DNA from: Massospora cicadina
Taxonomy: Eukaryota; Entomophthoromycota; Entomophthoromycetes; Entomophthorales; Entomophthoraceae
Assembly: GCA_022478985.1 (NCBI GenBank)
Contig: JAKSZP010014533.1
Coordinates: 152,236-216,235, forward strand
DNA length: 64,000 bases
Direction of reading: 5' to 3'
A program made the position numbers and the translations under genes. Below are positions 1 through 9,832 of the stretch, one piece after another (the first letter of the stretch is position 1; the number at the start of each line of letters is the position of its first letter). The notes under the pieces were generated by a model. It was not told the DNA's origin. It was given only the letters and a program-made list of their open reading frames with translations, and did no database searches.

Positions 1-115
1 TACATTTATTATATTGGAGAAATCATCTGAAGACGTATATACCATTAAGGATCAAGTCAGCTGGGTTGTGAATTGAGTACATGCTAAGTTCCTTCATCCG
101 TATCAAAAAGAATAA
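1..115 (+). pseudogene. T1 integrase C-terminal remnant
   Basis: The translated tail resembles the end of integrase in the other elements here: a V/I-Y-T-I-K-D block followed by N-x-VHAKFL and a short basic tail (about residues 12-35 of the visible part). In T4, T5 and T9 the same block closes pol just before the polypurine tract. One in-frame stop falls between the two motifs, so this copy is dead. Only the last 35 or so codons are in the window. Confidence 0.6.
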
Positions 116-117
116 TA

Positions 118-236
118 ATACAAAAAAAAAAAAAGTAAAAAAATATATAAAAATTAATTAAAAATTTGGATATAATAAATATAAATATTTAATAATGAAA
201 AAGAAAAAAATTAAAAGCCATAAAGTTCAATTTATA
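118..236. repeat. A-rich low-complexity tract after T1 integrase
   Basis: A tract of nearly pure A/T, including runs of 13 and 7 A, sits between the integrase stop and ORFx. Equivalent AT tracts lie at 3910-4015 (T2), 11080-11162 (T4), 28680-28880 (T6) and 50680-50790 (T8), always just after integrase. The elements without an extra ORF (T3, T5, T9) lack it. Confidence 0.7.
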
Positions 237-244
237 AATTTGAT

Positions 245-1489
245 GCCTTGCTGGCATTAGAACTGCTATCCCTTCTTTGGTAGGGGGAGGAGTGCAATCA
301 AACTGGAGAAGCCTGCAACAGAATCAGAGAGATATGTATTTCATACAAGTCCTAACTATCTAGACCCTGGCGGAGATGTGCCAAACCCAAGAAAGCTCGG
401 CACCAGGAATGCTGGCCCTGTCAGCTTGGGAAAGGCCATTGAACTAAAGGGAAAGTCCATTGGAAGGGACTTCAGAATAGGCAGGAGAGGTTTGACTCAG
501 AAGTAAATGCTGCCAAAAGGAAAGATACACTTGGCAAGAAGGCTCTCAAGGCAGTGGTAAATGGAGGGGAGGAACTCTTTTTGCGCAAAACATTTTGGAA
601 TGGGCCTCATCTAATACCCTGCGCATGTCAGGCACAGTATTGGTGGGAAGCGACAAAGGAAGGAAGTGAATGCACGCACCCAAAAGAGCCCATCTGGGGG
701 ACATACTTCTCAGGAAGCCTCTTAGCCAAGCTCTTAAAAAGGGCTCAGTATAACACCAGGATGTGCCGTTCCAACAAAATCTGAGTCTTAAGCCCAACGC
801 GACATGAAAATTGTTATGTACTGAAGCAGGTTCACACCAGAGCCTAGAAACCAAATTAGTGAAAATAAGGGCCTGGTTAGCCTCAAAAATATTGTATGTG
901 GCAACCTCAGGACCAGTTGCAAGTGAGGACGACAAGTAGATGTTCACAAGCTCAGACATTGAATTGTGCTAAAGACCCAACAAAGCCACACTGCCCATGT
1001 GCAAGGAGGAAGCAAGATTCTTCGAGAAAATGCTAAAATGTGAAAACAAGAAGTCCAGAAGAAGATCCCCATCCAAAGCAAATTGATTGCGGATCAGGTT
1101 TCTTTGGACTGAACGGCTTCAGAAGGCCAAAGAGATAAAGAATATGTTGAAAAGGGGATCCCACTTGACCCATCGGGATGTTCAACTGACTGTACCTGAA
1201 GCCACAGGGGCTTGTTTGGGTTGATCAATTGGTGTTTCGTAGTGGAATGAAGTCAAACTTTCTATTATTGTGGAAGCGTAGCTGGTTGACCCAGCTTGAG
1301 GAACTATGGGCAACACGCTCAAGTTGACCATAGCTCGCCGCATGGACTTGCTTAGCCTTAGGAAGGCTCATCAGTCCAAGGCAGAAAGGCTATTAAGATA
1401 ACATTTGTACTTTGAGGAACGCGAAAAGTTGACATTGTGACCCAAGAAGAAGGGTACCCGCCACTTATATCCAGTCAAGGCGGGGGAAG
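245..1489 (+). pseudogene. T1 ORFx: decayed sense ORF between integrase and 3' LTR
   Basis: An extra reading frame lies in the env position of a Ty3-type element. It must be read in pieces: one frame from about 281 to 507 (ending in an RRGLTQK stop), a second from about 505 to 784, and a third from about 785 to 1489 that is open except for roughly ten stops. The third piece is rich in basic helical sequence (TERLQKAKEIKNMLKRG; MDLLSLRKAHQSKAERLLR) and reads into the polypurine tract. I see no signal peptide or membrane segment, so nothing supports an envelope protein. Related sequence follows integrase in T2, T8 and probably T6. An antisense frame at 546-959 (137 codons) is longer as a single ORF, but the sense frames better match the other copies. 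Function unknown. Confidence 0.55.
1474..1489 (+). other. T1 polypurine tract
   Basis: A purine run (AAGGCGGGGGAAG) directly abuts the LTR start TGTTGAG. The preceding CCAGTC is shared with the polypurine tracts of T3, T5 and T9. This is the usual priming site for plus-strand DNA synthesis and marks the LTR as the 3' one. Confidence 0.75.
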
Positions 1490-2359
1490 TGTTGAGTAAT
1501 TGACTGGACCTATTTGTCAGATATTCAATAGGGAGATAATAATGTTAACATGCTTAACTTATCATGGATCATATCAGATGTCAGCAATTATGGATCAGGT
1601 ATATTCTAAGCTTATGCAAAGCTTTGGATGCGCGGCCTAGCAATTTTACTTAATAATATTTGAGTATGATGACATGAGCTCAAGGGCTTTGTTGGTTAGG
1701 TCAGACTTTAATTAAGTTTTGACTTAATGACTTGGGCACGTGGGTTTGTTGGTCTATGTCAAAATTAGTTTTTGATGTCAGTCAAGTTTTGATCAAATTA
1801 ATTACTAATTAGTGATACGAATCGCCTTGGTATGTGCTGCCAATTAAATGTGAAAGAGAATTTGTTCAGCTATTTGCAGATGCATCTGAAACGCCATCTT
1901 GAGAATGATGGCGGTGTTTACTCTGTCCCTGAGGCTGAGCATGATGCCCTGAGTCGAAGTATTTGTAGACATTCTTATAAACATTTTATGTGGCCAAGTG
2001 CCATTTGAAAAGAGATGTCCTGGATAAGATGTGGTGAACATCAAACCCTATAAATAGCCTTCAAGTTAATGCTAATAAAATACTTTCAACTACTGGACTA
2101 GTTTATAATTTAACTTATAAAAATTTTGCGTTTAGTACTCTATTTTGTATTTGTCAATATCTACTTAGGATCAGTAAAATCAGGGCGGCGTGCCATCATT
2201 CAAGTAAAATGACAGGGTTTATGATTGGTTACTACCAAGAAGATATATCTTAAATTTTAATCACCATCCTGTCTATTGTCATCAAAAAATAGACGCACGA
2301 AGCTTCATTCCACATCTGAAGAAGAACCAGACCTCTGAAACAGAACCAAATTTTCAACA
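1490..2359 (+). repeat. T1 3' LTR (870 bp)
   Basis: Starts TGTTGAGTAATTGAC and ends TTTTCAACA, giving TG...CA termini. The same LTR occurs on the other strand as solo LTR S2 (37955-38824), which matches at both ends and through the middle. A TATA-like CCCTATAAATAG at about 2047-2058 is followed by AATAAAA, as expected of an LTR promoter and poly(A) region. What follows is interrupted RNase H coding sequence of T2. Confidence 0.8.
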
Positions 2360-2365
2360 CTGGCA

Positions 2366-3685
2366 TGATGGGCATTGAAGTTACAGGCTTAGAAATATGA
2401 GATTGCCCACCAAGCTGGGCTTCTCATCAGAATGTAGATGGCTTATTTCGGTTACCACTGGTCCAGATGGTATACCAGCAGGCGGATGAGCTATTCCAGA
2501 GAATGATCAACAGAGAATTTGGGAACAAGCCCCAAGAAATACAAGTCGCGCTTCAAAAAGCAATGTAAAACACCGAGCCATGGATGGACAAGTGTTATAG
2601 ATTATTAATAGGAAGCGGTTACTATTCCCAAAGCCGTCAGAAAGAGCAGCTATCGTTTAAGCTTCTCATAAGGTTGTCAAGCACAGAGGCTTGGGAAAAT
2701 GACTTGCCATATTTGCCAGTGCTACTATTGGGATTCAATCAACTATGATGTCTCGGACTATCTGGCTTGTTGTGTGAAGTGCCAGTTGCACAAGCCACTT
2801 AAGAATATGACCAGAAATCAACTGGTCTGCCCTGGATTTGCTTGGCATATGGTGTCCAGTGACATGATGGGACTGCTGACGATGAGCATAGGGGGAGTCA
2901 AGTACATAATAGTTGCAATAAATCATCTGAACAAGTTGGGTTGAGATGAAGTCCCTGGCAAAAGTAGATGCTACCAGTACTGCGAAGTTCATCTAGATCA
3001 AGTAGTATAGTGAAATGGAGGCCCACAGGTCCTGCTGAGCAACAATGGGACAAATTTCACATCTAATGTGATCCCACAATAAAATGAAATGATGGGGGTC
3101 CAAGGAGTCATGTCCTTATGCAAATGGCTGGAGACAAACAGACCGGTGGAACAAATTAATGTGATTCTGGCCATGATGCCGAGGAAGCTGGTCACAGAAA
3201 GAACTTCCGCGTGGGGAATTTACTTGAGTTCAGTGATGTTTGCCTATAATATTAGTCATCATACACCAACGGGAAGAAAGCCATTTGAATTACTATATAT
3301 GTGGAAGGCCGCGTTTCTGCTGATTTTATATTTGGTGGTGGAACCAACACTGGCGATGAGTGCTGAGCAATACCTGAACCAATTTACGAATTATCTGATC
3401 AAAATGAAATTGAAAGCATTTGATATGACTTTGAAGAAAAGGATACAAACAAAAATGATGGATGATAAGAATGGACCAGCCTTATTATAAAACCAAATAG
3501 GCAAAAGAGTTGCCTATTGTGATATATATGGTTTTAGGAGATTAAACAAATTAGATGCATCGTGGTCAGGTCTGTTCAAGATTATTGCTAAGAAGACGAT
3601 GGACTCCTACTCCATCAAGAACCACTTGGATGGAAGGATAGTGAATCAAGTCCATGCTAAGTTTTTAAAGCAATGGGGATAGATG
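2366..3685 (+). pseudogene. T2 pol remnant: RNase H C-terminus and integrase
   Basis: It opens with a WALKLQA block and a degenerate HQNVDGLFRL (normally HxNADxLSRLP), the end of the RNase H/tether region. The integrase zinc-binding end follows at about 2699-2830 with the paired cysteines of ACCVKCQ. The core follows with CPGFAWHMVSSD (first catalytic Asp region), VAINHL and SVMFAYNISHHTPTG at about 3230-3270. The segment after the first core block is scrambled by frameshifts, and the TDNGT-type second Asp is degraded to NNGT. Several stops. In a working element integrase inserts the cDNA; this copy cannot. Confidence 0.7.
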
Positions 3686-3689
3686 AAAA

Positions 3690-3905
3690 AAATAATAAAA
3701 AGAGTTCCCAAATGACTGCTGAACCATTAAGTTGGGTATGTCCTAATGATTTGGTTAAGTAAGAAAAGGATCACTGAAACAAACTAGATGGTTAAGAATT
3801 AAAAAATGAGACATCTGAACCATAGACAACTTTTAGGTCTAAATATACTAGGATCTAGTTTGGGGGACTAAGTAAAAAGGTGACCGCTGAACTAGAAACA
3901 AGGAA
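3690..3905 (+). repeat. Short CTGAAC-type repeats after T2 integrase
   Basis: Degenerate copies of a GACC-x-CTGAAC-like word occur at about 3714-3726, 3764-3780, 3811-3824 and 3881-3893, spaced by A-rich sequence. The same words, as GGTTCAGTGGTC on the + strand, recur after the integrase of the minus-strand element T7 at about 38825-38970. This shows the block is part of the element family. Confidence 0.5.
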
Positions 3906-4019
3906 AAGTCCCATGAAAAAAAGAAAAAAAAATAAAAGTTTGATAAAAATATGGTAAAAAATATAAAAAACCGCATAGAAAAACCAATATATTTTTATAG
4001 TTTTTATAAAAATTATCCT

Positions 4020-5735
4020 CAATTCTGGGATGATTCCGCCGATGTCACCTCTTGGGAGAGGGAGGATGGAATGCAGTTTGAGGGAATAACCCGTTGAAAT
4101 CTATGTGAGATTGGATGCTAGCGAGGGTTAAACCTACACAGAACTAAGTTAGTTGAGCAGATTCAGATCACTGCAAGAAAGTGAATAGGGAAAGGGAAAT
4201 TGGAATGTCAGAATAGGTCATATGTTATATCAAGGAGTGGGGAGGGAAGCAACAGTACAAGGAGAGGAAGTCAACAAATAACTTAATTAATCCTGATATG
4301 GCACTGTAGCATGAAGATTGGTCTTGAGTTCTTGATGATGGGCTTCATCCGGAACACTGGACATATGTGCCGGCAACAAGCAAGGAATACTAGATGGGGG
4401 TTGCCAAATAATGCCACGTATCAAAGCCATCAGTGGAAGATAATGACGGGATGTGCCAGAAAAATATAGTCATGCAAGGAGCAAATGGCATCCTGCAAGC
4501 ACTGACTATGAGCTTCTCAGAAGCTGAAGCAGAAAAAGCGATGGAAACTGGGAGAGGCTGGAAGCTTTGTGGCCCAACTTTGAAGAACTTGGCCAGCAAA
4601 GCGATAACAAAGGCTACAATATCTTGATCTAGGATGTTTTCAAGATTGGAAGTATTAAGCGCTATGGAAAAAGACTCAGTGACTTGGGCCCTTAATTATG
4701 CATAGGATCTTGAAATGTACGCTGTTGACAATGATTAGTTTGGTGGCCAAAACAGCTGTCTTGTAGTATTGACCAAGTCAGAAAAGTAAATCTGGAAGCA
4801 AACCTGATATGGTGAGGAACTAAAAATCAAGAGCAAAGTACATTGCTTCAGGAGGTTTGACGATAATGTTAGGAGCCAAATTCAGGAAAGTCTCAAAATC
4901 TAACTCTGGAGATCATGACATAGGAAGGATTGGCCACTAGTCATTTGAGACAATCACTAACCTGGTTACAGCAGGGTTGGTTACCATTTCATGTAATTCC
5001 ACAGAAGAACTAGCAACTGGTATTTGACTAGGAGTATAAGTCCTGGAAGGACCATAGAAAAAGTTCCATCGTACAGATTGACTCATCTGCTGGAAGAGCC
5101 AAAGGTCTTGATCAGACAAACTATTGAGCAGTTTATACCGTGACTCAGAATTTGACATATGAGCTGGATGAGAGGGGGATGTCAGATTTATTAGATAGTT
5201 GACATTATGTACTTTTGAAACTAATTAAGCTCCAATCTTGGGAAAATAAATCTCAAAATTAATGGGATAAGCTCTCCAGAGAAGAATTAAGAATGATATG
5301 AGCCAAGAGGTTATTTAGAGAAAATAGCAAGGGCAAACATAAATGAGCATTCTTGAACTGTGCCACAAAATGGAAAAAGATGGCAAGAAACAACTGTTGA
5401 GGAAAAGGAGAAAATCAGGAAATCATGGCCACTGGACTAAGAATCCTGAATATGATAGCAGTCGTATGCCCTGGTGGGGGAAAACTGAAAACCAGGATTA
5501 ACATCTTTATAAGTAAATTGATAAGCCTAGCATGACAGAAGGTCAGGGGGACCACGCTCTGAGTAGGCAGTAGCAAGGAGGAAGATAATGAGAGCCACAT
5601 ACCCAAGGTCATCCCAAGCAGCAATGAGTACTGATGATTGTACTCTGCTTGAATAAATGAAGTAACTAACCATATGTCCAAAGCGGCGTTCTCCTTCCCC
5701 GATCCTTTTCTTACTGAAAATCTAAGGCAAGAGGG
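4020..5735 (+). pseudogene. T2 ORFx: decayed sense ORF between integrase and 3' LTR
   Basis: It follows the A-rich tract and starts with a GGGAGAGGGAGGATGG box that matches T1 (281-295). Coding-like sense pieces include 4433-4627 (64 codons, with SFSEAEAEKAMETGRG and TLKNLASKAITKAT) and a stretch at about 5265-5400 with LSREELRMI and AKRLFRENSKGKHK. Stops and frame changes are frequent. The match to T1 is weak but in the same order and strand. Minus-strand ORFs at 4390-4599, 4937-5158 and 5415-5681 are probably shadows. No recognised domain. Confidence 0.4.
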
Positions 5736-5739
5736 TGGA

Positions 5740-6525
5740 TGTCTTGGGATTTTTGCCCGTATTCCCAGCTGTCTAGATTACCAGGGATCACTAGGGGATA
5801 TTTCCCTGATGTAAAGTAAAATTGATCTCAGTTGACCCTGATTTTGGGGTAACTATGTTTGGGGGAATTTAGGCTATTCGCCTGGCAAGATTTGTCAGAG
5901 ATTGATCAGGATGAATGATTAGAGATCTTGGCAGAAAGAGTTGCTGATGAATTAGGGGCATGTGATAGTTGATTAAATATCAGTTGTACCAATTGGGATT
6001 GTTCAGGTTTCATCAACAACCAATTGGGAAATCAAGGAGTAAGTTGCAAGGCGAGCGATGCTGCCTGAAACTAGCAAATTGATCAGCTGGTCTGCAACCC
6101 TCCTTAATGGGTAACAAGTCCCATTAATTAAGTAGGTCGCTTGTCCAATATGTTTTGTTCGCTTGGATTGAGAAGAAACGTTAGGGACACATTTTCCAAC
6201 TCTTTTTTTTATGTCTCAAGGATGTCCAACCATGGAATACTAGCCAGGATGAGGAAGACTATTCCTGCTGAGATGTGGATGTGTGATTCAATGGTAACAG
6301 CTGCAATTTCATTGAGGAGGTGCCAACTGAGGGTCTGGCGCTAAATTTTCCACTATAAATTCCCTAAAGAATTCACTAATAAAAGACAATACTACACAAA
6401 ATTAGGAAGAGATACATTTTGGCTTGACTCTCCATTTTAAGTGTCACCCATCCTGAGGTTAATACAGGTGATAAAAAATTAATCAGCCAGGTGGACCAAG
6501 ATCCTTGTATGGCAGGAAGTCAACA
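5740..6525 (+). repeat. T2 3' LTR (about 786 bp)
   Basis: Begins TGTCTTGGG after a purine-rich AAGGCAAGAGGGTGGA and ends GAAGTCAACA. The promoter-like segment CACTATAAATTCCC plus CACTAATAAAAG (about 6350-6385) aligns with the corresponding part of the T1 LTR. The outer ends are set by the TG...CA rule and by adjacency to the polypurine tract, not by a second copy, so they may be off by a few bases. Confidence 0.5.
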
Positions 6526-8305
6526 CACACTACTGTACACTACTTTAAGGAATTATTTTCAGAGTATTATCATAATATACTTGTATCAGAATCCTTTGCA
6601 AGTTCTATAATTTCTCAAGGATATTGTTGCTGTGTGGGATTATTATGAGACTATTTAAGATAAATAATAAGGATCTGAGCGGGGATCCATAGAAGAAGCT
6701 GAATAAAATTGGGGATTGCTGCTGATACTTGTCAAACAAGAAAACCTAGAAAACAGGGATCTTAGCATTGATCGAGTTAGGTGGTACAAGGGAATGAATC
6801 CCTATTTAAGACATCATAAGTATTTCAAGAGGAAATATTTGCAGAGCTTTGGACCAAACTCTAATACTTCCATTCAACTATGGATAATAGTCGCCATACT
6901 ATTATCAGCAATTATATCAGCTACTATCATATAACGCGGAAATTTTCAAAAAAATCTGATCCTAAGCAAGTAATATATTTATATGGCTTATTAACTGAGA
7001 ATAAACATAAAACCTATAAATTTTTACACAAACTAAGAGCTTATCCAGAAGAGATTATCTCAATCATGAAGGCTGAACATAATAGAGCATTGACAACACT
7101 TGCACAGAGACAGTTGCAGCCTTCAAGTTAGGAAAAGCCTTTTTCTACCATAAAGCCCATTTAAACATAGCACTAAATAATGAGGTCTAGAGATGAAGGT
7201 AATGGAAAAGAATAATCAAAAAAACCCTGCAAAAAAATCCAAGCTTTAATACTGATAACATACTTCTGGATAGTAGGTGATAACATAGACGTGATGACAT
7301 TACTTTGAACAGCGTTATAAAGAACACATAAATTGAAAATTTGGCTTCATTGCTTACATGGTGCTGAATAAAAAGGTGTGGGCCACTAGAATAAACTAAC
7401 TGTTCACAGGGTGCGTTACCAGAAATTTTAAAGGCTTAATTCTTCATTTCAATAGTATATACGCATGGTCAAGCAAGCTAAACCCTGGTAAAGCTTTGAA
7501 CAATAATTTAGGTGACTGCTTTTAAAACTCACTGGGACTCCTCTCAACCTCTACTGGAATTTTAGGTGTAGGTCTAAACCTTTTGGCTTTGACATTACTA
7601 GCACATAAGTAAGGCAAACAACAAAAAGAAGTTCTGTAAAAATAATAGTTCTCTTTATTTAAAATAAATGTTGGCCTTTGTACTGAAGAACATTCACAAA
7701 AGTACCTGAAATTAGAACAAAAAACTATATAAACGTACCCCTATGGAAAGAAGTCTTCAGGAATTGGATAGATTGTTGCTTAATAAAACACTGCCTTTAC
7801 TTGGGTAAGGCTTAATATAGGGGTCTAAGGATCGTCACCTGGTGAAACTCAATCCTATTATCCAGGATTGCAACCCCAAAGCCCTATAACAGTGAGAGAA
7901 TGACAATCCAGAGGCCGATTGAAATAAATGACAATATCTTGACCTTCTTAATGGATGAAAAGTGAAGGTCCTGAATGAGGAGGACCTAGGCCCCTATTTT
8001 GTCACAGGGCACTAACCCATCCTATAAATATTATAAACTTTTTAACTAATTCAATTATTATATAATTTTACTGATGATTTTACGCTTATTCTTCATCTCT
8101 ATACACAAACATAATAATCAGTAATGAGACTAAGGTAGTTACCAACAATCATAATATGCAGAAGGAATTCTGCATTGACGTCACTTTCATGACTCATTAC
8201 GCTTTTCAATGCCATCCCAAATAAATTTAAGACCTTATTAATTAATTATATGGGTAACCAAAATTTCAAGAATCAGTTTTCTTTTTTTACAAAAAAGGCA
8301 AAACG
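6526..8305. other. Unassigned stretch between T2 and the next element
   Basis: No clear gene. The best open frame is 6880-7131 (+, 83 codons: a lysine-rich product with KTYKFLHKLRAYPEEIISIM), overlapping another frame at 6716-6934. I recognise neither. The last few hundred bases should be the 5' LTR of the element whose primer site is at 8306, since AT-rich sequence and ACAAAAAAGGCAAAAC lead directly into it, but I could not place the LTR start. Confidence 0.4.
6880..7131 (+). CDS. Unrecognised 83-codon ORF
   Basis: An ATG-started frame encoding a charged, probably helical product with a basic centre and a C-terminal AEHNRALTTLAQRQLQ. It has no signal peptide, membrane segment or cysteine cluster. 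It lies in the unassigned stretch between T2 and the next primer site. It could be chance, part of an LTR, or a remnant of an unrecognised element ORF. Confidence 0.2.
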   Translation: MDNSRHTIISNYISYYHITRKFSKKSDPKQVIYLYGLLTENKHKTYKFLHKLRAYPEEIISIMKAEHNRALTTLAQRQLQPSS

Positions 8306-8500
8306 TGGTGCTCGCTACAGGGGCCTGATTTTTAGCTAGAAAAATGGCAATCACAAACTTTGGAAGATATCTTAGTAATGAACTCCCACCCTTCCATGGG
8401 GAGAGGAGCATTACTCAAAGGATAGTACTTCTTGAAATTAAAATACAATTTTCTAAGCTAAAGAACCTAGAACTCTGTGTTACCTTTAATATAATATACC
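8306..8500 (+). pseudogene. Primer-binding site and gag N-terminus of an element cut off by T3
   Basis: A primer site (TGGTGCTCGCTACAGGGG, 8306-8323) is followed by an ATG at 8344 and a frame open to the T3 LTR at 8501. Its product contains LSNELPPFHGERSITQ. The LPPFxG motif is typical of Ty3-type gag N-terminal regions and also appears as LPFFEG in the T7 gag (about 45340, minus strand). The remainder of this gag was not found on the far side of T3, where sequence of minus-strand element T7 lies instead. Confidence 0.45.
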
Positions 8501-9103
8501 TGTCATGATTCTGGTATGAATGGACAATAAGCCCCAAATAGTTACAGTGGAATGGGTGAGATTGGCCAAACCAAGAAGTTTATAATATGGATGAAGATTG
8601 CCTTGACATAAGGCACTAAGGTGATACTGAGCCTTGAACATATTAGTGAATCGCCTTCAAATCAGGCTATAAGGTGATTTTAATGTATGATGAAAAATGA
8701 GATGTCAACATGTGAAAGATAATGAGTAAATCGCCTTGAACTAAGGTGATAGTGAATTTAATCAATGGTAACTATGTCAGAACCAATGAGAATATAGCAG
8801 AATGAATAGTATAAGCAAAAGGATTAGTATTAACAAAAGTTGCTAATATAAGCATGATGAGAAGATTGAAACAAGAGGATTGTGAGTGATAAGAGAGAGC
8901 ATAAAACAGCGAGTACTCACTGAATATAATAAATTAAATAAAAAAGTATTGTTGGGGAAATTAATGCTATTTATTATATTATATTTACTTCAAGTGTGTT
9001 CCAAGGATGAGCAAATTCCATATTGTCCATCATATTGCTCAGTGGGCCCAGCCCTGTGAAAAACTCCTCAGAGAATCTGCAAAGTACTACCAAAATCAAA
9101 ACA
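8501..9103 (+). repeat. T3 5' LTR (603 bp)
   Basis: Starts TGTCATGATTCTGGTATG and ends ATCAAAACA just before the primer site. It shares the internal run of AAGCAAAAGGATTAGTATT and ATGAGAAGATTGAAA-type words with the 3' LTR at 37341-37928. It carries three copies of an ATCGCCTT...AAGGYGAT dyad (about 8613, 8650, 8730). Confidence 0.75.
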
Positions 9104-9104
9104 G

Positions 9105-9122
9105 TGGTGCTCTTTACAGGGG
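9105..9122 (+). other. T3 primer-binding site
   Basis: TGGTGCTCTTTACAGGGG begins one base after the LTR end. TGG pairs with the CCA end of a tRNA. Near-identical sites follow the 5' LTRs of T4, T5 and T9. Confidence 0.65.
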
Positions 9123-9165
9123 CCATTGATCAATTATAAAAAGATAAAACTCTCCAGTTGCCAGT

Positions 9166-9779
9166 TGTTGATTCTCAGTGATTCGGTAAGTAACCGCTAA
9201 AGGGTTTTTTATACAGGGTTTCCCCCATTGAACAATTAGAACAGTCAATATGACGATTAGTGGTTCCTTGATACACCTTTAACTACTTAATTATAATGAT
9301 AAATATGGGAGCAATTTCCCAATCACTTTTTTATTAAAAGAATACATATTCAGTAGATCCTTCCTTTTTCCACCCTCTTTCTCTTCCTCTATCTTAACTT
9401 AGTCCAAGACAAGACCTCCAGTCCTCTTGTTCCACTGATATCCCAGAAGCCTCTGCCAGTACTGACTCTTCCACTTAGTTTATTCATGTCGCCATCTTTT
9501 CATTGGTTTTGGCATATTATTATTTAATTATCTGATGTCTTGATTTGAGGCGATCTAAAATCCTTTCATCAAATGTCAACATTGTCTCATCTCCCTATTT
9601 TGAAGGCAACCTCATAAGACCCATTATGACACATTATCGCCTTATCCTAAATCTACTAATCACTTATAGCTCTGAATTATCCTCGGCGGATTCTGCTCAT
9701 TGATCCTTCAGCAGAATTCCTCCACTGATCATTGTGGTCTTCATAGTGGCTTGTTGTCCAGTCATATAAATTCTCAACA
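9166..9779 (-). repeat. T4 3' LTR (614 bp)
   Basis: A direct repeat of 16104-16713, collinear along its length. On the minus strand it starts TGTTGAGAATTTATATGACTGG after the purine tract CAAAGGGGGTAA (+ coordinates 9780-9791), so it is the 3' copy. It contains ATCGCC/GGCGAT dyads like those of the T3 and T9 LTRs. Confidence 0.85.
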
Positions 9780-9832
9780 TTACCCCCTTTGACTAGACAA
9801 TAAGCTGTATTCCTCTTTTTCCTGTAATCACT

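Larger units (their letters stand above)
1..2359 (+). mobile_element. T1: 3' part of a Ty3/gypsy LTR retrotransposon with an extra ORF
   Basis: The window opens inside an element on the + strand. In order it holds an integrase C-terminal end, an A-rich tract, a decayed extra reading frame (ORFx), a polypurine tract and an 870-bp LTR. The sequence right after the LTR (from 2360) is RNase H coding sequence of a different element (T2), so T1 was inserted into T2. The 5' part of T1 and its left target-site copy lie outside the window. Family assignment rests on the integrase tail and on LTR identity with solo LTR S2 at 37955-38824. Confidence 0.75.
2360..6525 (+). mobile_element. T2: Ty3/gypsy element, RNase H to 3' LTR
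   Basis: This is the right-hand part of an element interrupted by T1. It runs from the RNase H C-terminus through integrase, a cluster of short CTGAAC-type repeats, an A-rich tract (3910-4015), a decayed ORFx, a polypurine tract (5722-5739) and a 3' LTR. The left half lies beyond T1, outside the window. It is the same general group as T1, T7 and T8, by the post-integrase layout and the TATA region of the LTR. Confidence 0.7.

Noticed and set aside
546..959. 137-codon minus-strand ORF as an antisense gene in T1, parallel to the T4 antisense ORF
   Set aside because: Sense frames across the same region continue for over 1 kb and match T8 and T2 in the same order; the antisense frame covers only a third of the block and shows no convincing similarity to the T4 antisense product.
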